Part shown: positions 39,834 through 51,642 of the stretch, piece after piece
How the letters are laid out: each line of letters opens with the position of its first letter
Position numbering within the stretch: the first letter of the stretch is position 1
Origin: Aphis gossypii
Lineage: Eukaryota; Arthropoda; Insecta; Hemiptera; Aphididae
DNA: 64,000 nt
Assembly: GCF_020184175.1 (NCBI RefSeq)
Contig: NC_065531.1
Span: forward strand, 22,403,213 to 22,467,212
Direction: 5' to 3'
The notes under the pieces: generated by a model
Told to the model about the DNA's origin: nothing
Databases searched by the model: none
The model's input: only the letters and a program-made list of their open reading frames with translations
Position numbers and translations under genes: made by a program

Positions 39834-41117
39834 GTGAGTATATGTAAGTATAAGACTCAAAACTGTCTCAAAAGAGGTGTGGTTAAAAAATGTGTTTTTA
39901 TTAAAATAGTATTAAATTACATTATTATGTTATTATGTTATTATATGACATTATTAAATATTCATACAGAAGCTGAGATTATGTGTTTTGATGATGACAC
40001 AGTTATTCTTATCCATGATAAAAATATAGTTGAACTATATATTAAAGCAAATGTTATTTTTAATTCTATTAAATCATGGTTTAATAACAATCTTCTTGAG
40101 TTGAATTTAAATAAAACTAAACACATTGTCTTTAGTGTAACTAATATTGATATTCAGAACAATTTAAAAATCTGTGAACACTCAACACTGTACCTAGCGA
40201 ATAATGATCTAAATTGTGCATGTGTATATATAGAAAACGTAAATTGTATAAAGTATTTAAGTATCTAAAATTATATATTGATTCGCGTTTAAAATGGAAA
40301 AATCACATTGAACATTTAATATCATTAAGTCGTAAATTGTTTTATATTTTTCGTAATATTAGATCTATACTCGATAAAATACAATTAAGAATAATTTATA
40401 TCTAACTAGTTCAATCAGTTATTACGTATATGGTATTGAGAGTTGGGGTTGTGCTTATTATACTCATTTAAGTAAACTAAAAATAACTATGAACAAATAA
40501 ATTAAATTTGTATTAAAGTTGCCTAGCTAAACAAGTACTGATCCTGTATATAAGAAATTAAATTTATTTAATTTTGATAAGCTGTCTAAAAAAAGTGTGT
40601 TACTACTTATATACAAGCATAGGAATCTTGTATCAATATGCAACCGTAATGTAAATACTACATTTAAGAAAAATGTAAATATTTATATTCCTAGATGTTA
40701 TAAATCTTTTGGCTTCAAAAGCACATTAAATACTGCTATCACTCTTTGTAAGGACTTAAAAATTAATATTAATATCTTCAATAACTGTAATCATTTTAAA
40801 TAAACCATATTAACATTACTCTATAAGTTCTAATGTATAATTATTAAATCTATGCATTGTTTTAATTTATTATTATTATATAACTGTTTTTTCTGCAATT
40901 GTAACTATAATTTTGTTTTTTTTCTCTCTCACATTAATCTATTATTTTCTGTTTAGTCTATTTACAATTATGTATAATATTTAAATTTCTATATTAAGAA
41001 CTCATCACCTTCAATACAAGTACAGCTTAAAGAAGATGAGCAGACGATACCTATTATAATTATATTTTCATGTGTATTAATTGTTTGTTTGCAAATATCA
41101 AATATCAAATATCAAAT
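39834..41117 (+). pseudogene. Decayed non-LTR retrotransposon (Jockey/CR1-like reverse transcriptase fragment)
   Basis: Three consecutive frames carry pieces of one reverse transcriptase C-terminal half. The palm segment MCFDDDTVIL is an F-x-DD-like catalytic motif in a divergent context; it is followed by SWFNNNLLELNLNKTKHIVF (39834-40268). The next frame has IDSRLKWKNHIEHL and thumb-like sequence (40214-40405). A last piece lies at 40597-40803. Frameshifts and stops separate them, so it is dead. The 5' part is missing. The 3' end carries three tandem CAAATAT units (about 41096-41116), the short tail repeat expected of some non-LTR elements. Clade assignment is approximate. Confidence 0.75.
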
Positions 41118-41837
41118 TTTAGTGTTAAAAAAATAAAAAAATGCATATATAAGTAGAAATATAAAAAAATCATACATTATTGCTAATTTTTTTACATCAT
41201 TTATACCTGTTATTTCACTCGATTAAAATTTGTCAATGATGTTTCTAATGAACTCCTATTTTTAAAAAACTTAGGTGTATCGATATCACTAAGCTTTAAT
41301 TTAATTTTTTTTTCTACGGGAGCCTTTTAGAAATTTATCTGTTCGTTAAACCATTTTTGACTGGAGCCGGTTGGTTATAAGCAAACAATAGACGGGAGCC
41401 GTTCAAGATCCACCCTTGTGTACAATTATTTATTGTACCTACTTATTTATTTATCACGTAAATTGTAAAGAGGTTATTACATGTTGGTCGTTGGAGTTGC
41501 ATTGATTGAAGAATGGATATTATTAAAGCATTTTATGAAAATTGAATCGATATTAAGTTATTATATTTATAGTTAATATTATTAATTGTAGTTGATATGA
41601 AAAAGAGTAAATACCAAAAAAATAAAACTATTGCATTTTTTTATTATATAATATTATAGTATTGTACATTACATTATTCGACTCCGCCAGCTTATCCGGC
41701 GCAATGTATAGGTGATTTGACTACATGTGTGTGTAGATGTGCAAAATTATAATAATCTAATCAGCCAAGTATTATAATATATTAATTGTATAATATTATG
41801 TTTTAAATAGGTATATTCGATCATAATCAATTACATT

Positions 41838-42306
41838 CAGAAGCGTGTTTAGACATAGGCCCTATAGACCCGGGCCAAGAGCGGCGACATTGGAGGGCGG
41901 CACATTTCACGATTTTTTTTTTTACAAAATTATAAAAAGTATTTTTCATTTGATGATAATATGAATCAAATTTAACTAATTTTTCGTTCGCTCAAAATTA
42001 AACAGCTATTTACATGCACCTACTATATTATACACATCCGCAACATAGTATGAACCAGAAGATTAGGTTAGGTAGAAGAAAAAATTTAAATTGTTGAATA
42101 TAATTAATTTGTAAATTTCATAAAAGATATTACGTGTAATTAATTTAATGTTCATTAATAATGTATCTTTTATTATATAATATTATAATATAACAAATTG
42201 TGTATTTAAATATGTTTTGTAAATAATTTTAGGAATTATGGGGGGAGGGGTTGAGGCGACGAATTGGAAAGTGCCTATAGGCGGAAAAACCTTAAATACG
42301 CCACTA
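41838..42306. mobile_element. hAT-like non-autonomous element
   Basis: Left end CAGAAGCGTGTTTAGA and minus-strand right end TAGTGGCGTATTTAAG match 10/16. Flanking 8-mers ATTACATT (41830-41837) and ATGACATT (42307-42314) match 7/8. It is 469 bp with G-rich subterminal blocks and no transposase. Confidence 0.65.
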
Positions 42307-42314
42307 ATGACATT

Positions 42315-43430
42315 GTACAATTATTTTATGGTTTTGTATTGTATTAACTTAAAATAATAACGAAAACATATAAATAAAAAGCTATATACATATATTTATG
42401 TTTATTAACATATTAAAAACTTAAAAATTTAATATAAGGGCTTAAAGCTAAAATTTTTATAAAATTTGTCAAAAACGCAAAAATGTGCAAGCAATTTTGT
42501 AATAGAAAATTTATAAAATTTTTAGCATTTATATCTACGGTTAAAATAATAATGATCCGTAAGTTTTCCTTCAAATAATTATAGTATATAGAGAAAACTT
42601 GAGCGCGAGTGTACATTTTGGAGTATTCAGGTCATTAAAACATAAACCATCTTTTTCACCACCCACTAGAATTATCCTAGAATGACAAATAATCTTCATT
42701 CAAAATCAATTTTCGTATACAATGATACCTACCTATCATTGCATTCAAATTTAATACATCTATTATAGTAACCTACTCTATGTCCTAGGTCCATTCGATA
42801 CATACTATACAGCAGAGCGTTAGCCACTTGACCACCCTGTTTTCTTTAGATTGGTTGTTAGAACAAATATTTAAAAAATATCAATGGTTATCTTATCCAA
42901 TGTTAATACCAAAGAAGTGATAGACGTTGGGATTTTAAATTGCAGTATTAAGGATCTTGCGATTCCAATACAGACTCAGTTGGAAATAAGAAGTTATCAA
43001 TAGTCAATTATATAAAAAAAAAAATTAGAGACGTATCAAGACAAATTTGTTGTACTGTAGTTTTTTTACCATTACTTGACTGACCATGTACTTTCAACTT
43101 GCAAATATGCATTAAATCTGATATAGATGAACCACAAGAATAGTCTGAAACTGCTCCTAAATATGTTGCTAATTCTCAAGAGTTACAAATAAGATATTTT
43201 CTTCTTCATTGCATGTAATGGATAATGTTGTTAGTTATAAAGCAGACTTTTAAAAAGAATGTCCATCAATATAAAATAGTGAATAGTGATCAAATTAATT
43301 TAAGTTTTCTTACATCTAATTTTTATATAAATTACTCACTATTAATTATTATTAATTAATATGTAATAAATTACAAGTTATTGTAAGTGCTAAGGCTAAG
43401 CATTAAACAACAAACGTATGTACACGACTG
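42315..43430. other. Intergenic, no gene recognised
   Basis: AT-rich sequence before the TIM50 promoter. No conserved frame or clear repeat boundary is seen. Confidence 0.5.
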
Positions 43431-43491
43431 TACGTCTGTAGTCTGTACCACTGTACAGTGAACACATTACATGAAATTGACCTCTTTGCAA

Positions 43492-46400
43492 ATGGCGGCA
43501 TCATCATTCAGTCAGCCGGTACGTTGTGGCGTCACTGATAGTCGACGGGGGGCCATTAAATTGATAACATAATCATAAATCAAAGTACGTTTTAACATTT
43601 TTATAATATTATTATTTATTTGGAATTTGGACAATAACAACAAATATTACATATTACTACTTTTTATTAAAATAATTATTTATTTATGTCAAATACTAAA
43701 AATATTATGTACTACATTTATAGTATTAAAATTCAAAATCTGATGTATTAATTATATGATTACAATTTTTTTAAATAATAACATATATTTTCTTGAAATA
43801 ATCACAATTATGAATTAAAAAGTATTTTTTGTTTATTACATTATTTATACTTTTAAAACGATTGAAAAATTCAGTGTGATAATGTATATTATGATTATTG
43901 GTAAATTATTTTCGTAAATGTTAGTAAAAAATCTAAATAAAATGAATACTTGTGCTTGTAACTATAAATTCATTATTCTTACTTTGAATTCAAAGTATTG
44001 CCAAAACACATTTTTATCTTCACATTGTAAGTTATTATCAAATTATAATATGATCTTAATAAATAAATAAATAATGAATTAAATTGTTATTTAGATAATT
44101 GGTCCAAGTATCAACGTGTATTTCTGCCACGATATATTTCTAATGGTTCTGTTAGAACTGAAAAAAGTCGTTTAAAACAGCTCCTAATGAAATCTTTAAA
44201 ATTTGGTTCAATGGCTTTTGGTGTATCATTATTAGCATTTGGAGGATATTTACTAGGTTGTACATTTTTTTTCATTTTTTAATTTGTACCTATTTGTTTT
44301 TAATACCTAAAAGTATTAAAAATTAAATACATTTTAATAAAAACAATGCAAAACAATATAACCAATATTTTAAGATAATTTTACAAAAAAAAAAATAGTA
44401 ATAATTGCTTATAGAATAAGTTTTTTTCTAAAATGATATGGTTAAGTCTATGTGTGGAAAAATTGATAATTTTACCCTATTATTAAAATTTAGCAGGCTT
44501 CAATTTTCAATTTTATTTTATTGTTATTAGTCATAAATATTATCAATTTCGTACATTCCTGGGACTTAATCTCTTCCCACACACCACTAATATCAGTAAT
44601 ATCTGACTCTGTATTACAACATTGAATATTATACTGTCTCAATTAACCAATTTTCATTTAAATTTGTTTATCAAATTCCTTATGAAATAATTACTATGTG
44701 CAATTGTAATTTCTAGGTATTACAACATTTATGATTTTGAATAATCAAACCCGACAACATGATTTTAATTTTAGTATTCTATCATCAATTTAAAATTAAC
44801 TTTAAAGATATACAATTAGTTTTTAATCATAAAAAATCATCTAAATTGTTGAATGAAATTTAAAGTATGCTCGTTCTAAAAACCTAATAACTTTAAAGTA
44901 ATTTGATATTATCATTTTTTTTTTTTTTTACTTAAGTGTTTGAAGACGATGATTTAGTTCAAAAAGAAAATAAAAATATTCCATTCGTTATTAAAATCTA
45001 TGAACGAATATGTTTTAGAATAGAATTTTATCATAAGGTATGTTATTTTTTTGGATTTCATTATAAATTAATTATATATTATTATAGAAGTAATATTTAA
45101 ATATAAGATCGATTATTATAAGTTCATTAAAATTCTACTTTCTTGTTAATAATTTGTTTTTATTTAAATGTATACATTATTTAGTTGTTTACAATTCCTG
45201 CAACCAATAAATTATTACCAGATTCATTACCAGATTATTATGATAAACCTCGATATACACTTGTGTTAGAAATTACTGATCTTCTTGTACATCCAGAGTG
45301 GAGTGTAAGATAATAATACTGTAATTAATTGTATGTTTTTAAACTATAAATTGAATTGTATTTTCAGTACAGTACGGGCTGGAGATTTAAAAAGAGGCCA
45401 AATGTAGGCTATTTTTTGGAAAGAGTTGGAAAGATTTTTGAAGTAGTTGTATATACTGCTGAAAATGGTTATGTATGTTTTTTATTTTAATTGGATTTAT
45501 AAAAATATATTTTATTAATATATCTTTATTTTATTTTTATTAAAGATTACTTCTCCAATATTAGATGAAATTGATCCTAAAGGTTGGATTCAGTATCGCT
45601 TATCACGTCAATGTACTGAATTTCGAAATGGTCAATTAGTAAAAAATATTGAAAGAATTAATCGTGATTTATCAAAAGTCATTGTAATAGATTGGAATAT
45701 GAGTTGGACACAACTTCATCCTTATAACACTCTAATTATACCTAGATGGAATGGTGATGATAATGACAACTCTCTTATTGACCTTGCTGACTTCTTAAAA
45801 GGTTTGATTATACTATAGTATTTTTTTAACAAAACATTTTTTATTTGTTACTGTTATAAATATTGGTACAATTAAACAATAATTATAGTGGTATTTGCAA
45901 ATGAAGAAAGAGACGCAAGAGAGATTTTAAACGAATATAAACAATATGAAGATCCTATAAAGGCATTTAGAGAAAATCAAAGAATATTAAAGGTAAAATT
46001 ATCATAATAAATTATATTTTTATCATATTACAATTGGTGTTTAAAATTAACCATATACCTACATGTGTGTTTCAATTGTAACTTTTTTCATATGATTTAT
46101 CCTAAAACAATTTAATACAATCATAAAATATTATTTCTTATTATTATTTAATACAATTTTCAAAAAATTACAATAATTATAATAGTTTTAAGATAAACAA
46201 TAAGTATAATATTATTCCTATAATTGTAATTTGTAAGTGTATAATATAATGTCAGGAGTTTATACATTGAAATCAAATCAATTATATACAATATACATGT
46301 AGGTAGTACAACCATATACTAAAAATTACAATAATAAAAATAAAAACATTGATTATTTTGGATATTTTAAATTTTTGAAAAGTAGATCACATAAATAGTA

Positions 46401-46626
46401 TTCAATTGCTTTAATACAACAATTTTGTAAAAAAAAGTGAGCCACACTCAACAATTCTTTGTATAGCTTATTTTGTGATTTTTTTATCTTTGGCTGTAGC
46501 TTTTATATATTGTTACTTAATAACTGTAAAGTATAATAATTGAAATATGTTGTAAAATAATTATTTTTATATTTAAAAATATTTTAGAAAGGAACTAAGG
46601 ACAAGAAGAAAAAGAAAATGAAATAA
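43492..46626 (+). CDS. TIM50: Mitochondrial import inner membrane translocase subunit TIM50, 9 exons, 314 aa
   Basis: TIM50 is the inner-membrane presequence receptor of the TIM23 complex, passing preproteins from TOM to TIM23. Exons: 43492-43518, 43996-44026, 44095-44256, 44937-45037, 45185-45304, 45368-45472, 45546-45801, 45889-45992, 46588-46626. Phases agree and total 945 nt. The N-terminus (MAASSFSQPYCQNTF...) is Ser/Arg-containing and presequence-like. A membrane segment follows at about residues 56-74 (GSMAFGVSLLAFGGYLL). The intermembrane domain has LLPDSLPDYYDKPRYTLVLE, TDLLVHPEWS, TGWRFKKRP, DPKGWIQYRLSR and NRDLSKVIVIDW, typical of FCP1-like TIM50. The HAD nucleophile motif is degenerate (EITD), as in animal TIM50. 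The first two exons are tiny (27 and 31 nt) and are the least certain part; the frame match supports them. Confidence 0.92.
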
Positions 46627-46898
46627 TTAACATAGAAGATAATAATAAATCGTGGTTTTCATGGATACCATGGATTTATTGATGTATATTTTATATTAAA
46701 AACACACAATACAATTTATTTGTACACAATGTATGAGTAACATGTTGAATAACTTATAGTATATAAATTTTAATTATTGAATAGAAATCAAAAGTTAAAT
46801 TGGTTATAACTTAATATTCATCATGTATTTTTATACTTCTATTTTTAAATACAAGTTAATATCACAAATAATTTCAGTTTTTTTATTATTAATGTTTT

Positions 46899-46913
46899 AT
46901 GAACTTGTTGCAC
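46899..46913. repeat. Left copy of the 15-bp target site duplication of the RTE insertion
   Basis: ATGAACTTGTTGCAC is identical to 47498-47512. It contains the ATG that makes the following retrotransposon fragment look like a gene with its own start. Confidence 0.9.
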
Positions 46914-47497
46914 TATCAAGATGAGATGGACACTAGGATTCTAATGGGAAATAGGTGCTATTTTGGCCTAGGGAGTATGTTTAGCTCAAAAATCTTGTCG
47001 ACAAAATTAAAAATACAATTATACATAACCCTGATAAGACCAGTAGTGTTATATGGCTCTGAGACGTGGACACTGAGAAAGGTAGAAGAAACAAGACTTG
47101 CGGTGTTTGAACGAAAAATTCTAAGAAGAATCTATGGACCATGTATCGATTCTGACACTGGAGAATGGAGGATACGCCACAATGATGAACTGAAGAACTT
47201 ATTTCAAAAACCAGATATTATATCCGAAATTAATAGGAGAAGATTAATGTGGGCTGGACATGCCTGGAGGAAAGAGGGCTCTTTCATTAAGGCGGTTATT
47301 AAAGAAAATCCGACTTGGAAAAGACCGTTAGGAAGACCGCGTTTACGGTGGGAGGATCGTATCAAAAAGGAAGTTAAAGCAGTGGAACCAAATACACAGT
47401 GGAGAGAAGCTGCAGAGGATAGGGAAAGATGGCGACAAATTTGTTTGCAGGGATGGTCTTGAAGGCCGTAACCCACAAGAAGAAGAAGAAGAAGAAG
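46914..47497 (+). mobile_element. 5'-truncated RTE-like non-LTR retrotransposon insertion
   Basis: Between perfect 15-bp duplications lies the 3' end of a non-LTR element. The frame open to the stop at 47462 encodes the reverse transcriptase thumb and C-terminus: LIRPVVLYGSETWTL, VFERKILRRIYGP, RRLMWAGHAWRK, GRPRLRWEDRI and WRQICLQGW, typical of RTE/BovB-type elements common in insects. No palm (FADD) remains, so it cannot be active. The 3' end is a (GAA)n tail. The insertion is about 290 bp past the TIM50 stop. The uninterrupted frame and perfect duplication suggest a recent insertion. The apparent 187-codon gene (46899-47462) starts inside host target sequence. Confidence 0.9.
47476..47497. 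repeat. (AAG)n tail of the RTE-like element
   Basis: A GAA/AAG trinucleotide run ends at the target duplication and acts as the element's simple-repeat 3' tail. A similar run ends the fragment at 61513-61788. Confidence 0.85.
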
Positions 47498-47512
47498 ATG
47501 AACTTGTTGCAC
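47498..47512. repeat. Right copy of the 15-bp target site duplication
   Basis: ATGAACTTGTTGCAC, identical to 46899-46913, directly follows the (AAG)n tail. Confidence 0.9.
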
Positions 47513-47653
47513 ATACCTACTCAAAATATGATATTAAATCAGATATTGGATCGGTGCTATTAACTAAATTTCTATAATATGCATATATTGTTATTAATTA
47601 TTATTTATTTCTGAACCTACTAAATTATAGTTATTTAATCTAACCCTTATTAT

Positions 47654-47829
47654 CATGGGCGCCCATAAGTAACATTTTAGGGGGGGTCAAAATAAAAAAA
47701 ATTCTTAAATGTAATGTAATAAAGATAATAATAATATTATGGTAATATTTATTGAGATACAAGTTTTAAATATTTTTTGTCCAGGGGGGGGCAAGTGCCC
47801 CATCTTGCCCCTCCCAATGGGCGCCCATG
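47654..47829. mobile_element. hAT-like MITE with palindromic termini and perfect 8-bp TSD
   Basis: Both ends read CATGGGCGCCCAT inward (13/13). The core ATGGGCGCCCAT is itself a perfect palindrome. The flanks are identical 8-mers CTTATTAT (47646-47653 and 47830-47837). It is 176 bp, with G-run and C-run subterminal blocks and no coding. Confidence 0.8.
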
Positions 47830-47839
47830 CTTATTATAT

Positions 47840-50800
47840 TTAAATTGAGTAATTTTACTATTATATTACGCTATGGTATTACCGCCCTGTATTAATAGCT
47901 CATGCAGGTGGATACATCGAATATAAAAATATTCATGTAAGTATGCAACTCAATAATATAAATACAAACGAATCTTCTGTTATGTATAAAATATACTATA
48001 TAATAACGATTTTATTAGTCATTATTTAGTGAACGTAAATTTGGTGTTATTTCCTTGATAATACAAAAAAAAAAAAACGAAATAATAATATTTTGTTTTA
48101 CTTATAAATTTTATTAACATTTTTAACAAATGGAACATAAACATGGATGGCTCAAGGTGGCACAAAATTTAGAAAAAAAAAATTAAACAATATATTTAAT
48201 TAGTTGCAGGCCAAAATGTATTGAGCAAAAAAAAATTGCCATATGTGGCTTATTTAAGAAAACAAAAACATATAGGTATACCTAAAACGTATATAAATGA
48301 GAAAAAAAATAGTTACCAAAAAGTGGCTTTTATAATTAGAACAAATAAAAAATCCGTTTGAATTAAAAATTGTTTAGATCACTTACAATCCAGATGGCAG
48401 ATTTACTACAGTGAACTCAGTGAAGAATACCCAATAATTGAGAACTAAGTATACATATGCACAGAACCGAAGTTATTAGAAAAAGGAATAGGTGAGGGAA
48501 ACAACGAATTAGTTGGAACTTGGAGATATGATTACGAACATAACTAGTAGGGGACTATTGGTAGGAAAATCCAGGGGATTGATGGATACGCTGTTCGATG
48601 AAATCAGTTTCTATGATACAGTCCTATAGTCCAGATACTATAGGATGAAAAGCGTCAACTCGTTTTTGTCTGTCAATTCAGACGACGACGATTAGGATGA
48701 ATGCATACAACGTCTATCTGAGTGTCTGACGTATCACAGCAAACATATTTTACAAAGAAAAAACAAAGTTTGACCCTTTGACGGAAATTGTTTTAGTAAT
48801 GTCTACAACATCGACATCACACTCGCCGATAACTAAAACAACGGATAACCCACAGGATTTAATGTTTATGATTGATGAAGAGAATACAGTAAATTTGAAT
48901 ACAAACGTTTAGAACAGACATCAGCAAAGAAGAATACCATTAAAATTACAACAGAAACAGTGAAATTAACAACAAAACCAGGAAAAACAGTAGCAAAAAA
49001 AATCAACAAAACGTAGATCTTTAATGTCAACATTAGGAAGAAGAATGATCAGTACCTATCGTACGAAAGCTATGGTGCTGAGGTGGCGGTTAGGTTAGCC
49101 GTAAGCGGCGTAAACTACAGCAGGATCAGACGTCAAATTGAATGATTGTATTAAAATACCTACATCCTACACCAAATACACCATGTTCGATAGAGAAAAT
49201 TCTGAAGTGGCGTTAGGTGCATATTTTTTTTTTAGTCGAGTTGATATTTCAAATGCTTTTATGAGACTAAGTATGTGGACTGTGGAGTAGTACCTACAGA
49301 GATTTGAGTTTTAATAAGTACATTTGACAGAATGTATTGCACAGGTGCGGTTCTAGGACTACATTTTCGTATAGGCAACAGTAGATTTATAATTAGGTTT
49401 TAATTGCGAATAATATTTCTAATTTCCTCTCCCATTACATTTAAAAACAAGAGACCAGAAATTTTAGTAAGGGCAGCTGCCCACCGCCCATACGCTTAAC
49501 CCGCCAATGAATATATACCAAGAAGCAAGAGCCAAGAGTGCTTTCTAATATTACTATTTCTACAGTTATATTATTTTACCGCATGTTCAAGAGTCTCCTA
49601 TCGTTTTATTTGCACTTTTAATTTGACGTACCTAATATCGACTTAAAAAAAAAAATCAAAGTATTTTGATAAATATATTATGTACTTCATACATACATTA
49701 TTACTACAAGTTTATTATTATTTTTTTTTTGTCAATCCGTGTGTTTAATTTATTCAAAAAAAAAAAAAATAAACGTACGTCGTACGATTTGACAAATAAA
49801 AAAAAAAAAATACCTTTACCATTTGGAGTAAATTTTTTGCTAAAATATGTGTCCTTCCGTAAGCCTACATCTCGGTATGTATTTCTCATCGTCGACACGA
49901 CAGTTAAATATTACGGACGTCAATATACGTACGTCTGATTCAGTTAAACGGACGTCAAATGATTGTTTGGTATATTTTGTTGCAACTGTCATAATAAATA
50001 ATAACAGTAGGAGAGTCGCTTTCGTAATTTCGTGATAGTTTGATAGTCACTATTGATCTGTTCGCACGATGACTCTCTTGATGGGAATTGGCAGGTTTCA
50101 CGATAGTAACTATCGCCTTTTACTATCATCTTGAAAGGCTGTGATGCAGTGACGTGAATGTTCATGAGGATTGCTTGGTGTTGGAAAGGGATAGTTATAG
50201 CTGGATGCACCCCTAAAAGAATGAAATTATTGTTACTTAATCAGTGAGACCAAATAAATTTACGTTTTTCGTACATTACGGAATACTGCATTAAGGATAA
50301 TATAACGTGTGTTACGTTGTCACTACACTCAAGATTTTATTTACCGAGGACGTTCGACTGGTGTTCGACCAACACGTATAACTAACATAATAACGGACTC
50401 TAAATCCAGAATTTACGATGTGTAAAAAATTGTAGTACTAGTGTAGAATGTACCAAACACGAGGACAATTTAGATTGCACATACTATGTAGATTAATATT
50501 ATAATAAAATACAACAATTTTATTTGTCTCTTGTCAGTCAAATTATTACAGTAAATAATGTACACATTACATTACATACCAATCACTCAGTGTGTATGTA
50601 TTAAAATTAATCACACGGAAGCCAGGTAGTTAGGATTATAAAATGTTATAAATAGTGTTTACTTTCGATATGGTATGTAATTACTAATTATATCGTTAAA
50701 GAATACTTAACGTTCTATTAATACTCAATAGACACAATTTAATTTAGACATTCTATGATATTAATGAGAAAAAATTGTTAAGCCCTAATAACATGACGAT

Positions 50801-51180
50801 ATTGGTATGGCAAAATACCGGTAAGTGCATATTGCATAATGACAATACGTATGGACATGGAGTGTAGCATTATTAAATTCTGTTATATTTAAGTTCTGTG
50901 ATTAAACGGATGTAGAACCACAGGTAGCTGAACTTGGGTATTTTAAATATTGTGTATAATGTTATCTTAAATCGTGAATCGTGATCGGAACGGGTACAAA
51001 ATTCCCGATTTTGATAACAATATAACTGATAACAGCGAACCAGAATCGCAAAATATGCAGCTACAACAATAGAAAGCGATATATAAATACAATTTTCGGT
51101 TAAGTTTAAATATTATGTTGTATTCTATTTTCTGGCTGCACTGTGAATATAACCGTCCACTTTGTCCGTATTATTATACT
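47840..51180. other. Intergenic tract with possible decayed coding fragment
   Basis: No recognisable gene. The 48513-49143 segment is less AT-rich, and one plus-strand frame stays in register over about 210 codons but is broken by eight stops. It matches no family I know. 50101-50115 is a near-perfect palindrome (CGATAGTAACTATCG). Sequence near 49.35-49.52 kb has transposon-end-like GC blocks but no clean pair. Confidence 0.35.
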
Positions 51181-51199
51181 TTTAATAATTCAAAGTAGG

Positions 51200-51642
51200 T
51201 ATTTACTGTTTAGTACTTAGTAGTTTAGTTTTAGTACCTTGTGGCTTGTATTAAGAAACTGTTAATTGTATAGAAACTTTGAACTATTCATTATAATTTA
51301 GTTTTAGTGAGTAGTGAATTGAGTCTATAGTATTGATACAAATTAGTGTCCAGTGATTCCAGTGCCAGGTATCGGCAGTATTTAGTGGTATGTAATATGT
51401 CAGTTATAAATATTTTTTAACTTTATGCGGATATGCCCCTATGGTAGTATTCTAGTATGGTTCTAAATTCATTCGTCACTTTGTCTTATACTAGAATGTG
51501 AAATGTCTGGTAATGGCATTCATTGAAAGAAATTATATTGGAATTACAGAACGGTGAAATAGTTATTTTGTTATAGACACTGTTCGTGTATTTGTAGTTG
51601 TAAAAATTTGATATTTTTGTTTTGAAATATAATATGATCAAG
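51200..51642 (+). other. Probable non-coding first exon of CDK1
   Basis: A strong donor (AAG then GTAAGTGT at 51643) lies upstream of the acceptor at 53048 that opens the CDK1 start-codon exon. Joining the two leaves the ATG at 53059 as the first in-frame start of the kinase. A short ATG-ATC-AAG frame at the exon end is out of register with CDK1. The 5' limit is not resolved. Confidence 0.4.

Noticed and set aside
47204..47524. Minus-strand frame over the RTE fragment
   Set aside because: It is a shadow of the retrotransposon reading frame on the plus strand.
49349..49515. Possible TIR pair around 49.35-49.52 kb
   Set aside because: The termini match poorly (about 9/16) and the flanking repeats are ambiguous.
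49666..50210. Overlapping 62-90 codon frames
   Set aside because: They are low-complexity or composition-driven, with no motif, splice context or family resemblance.
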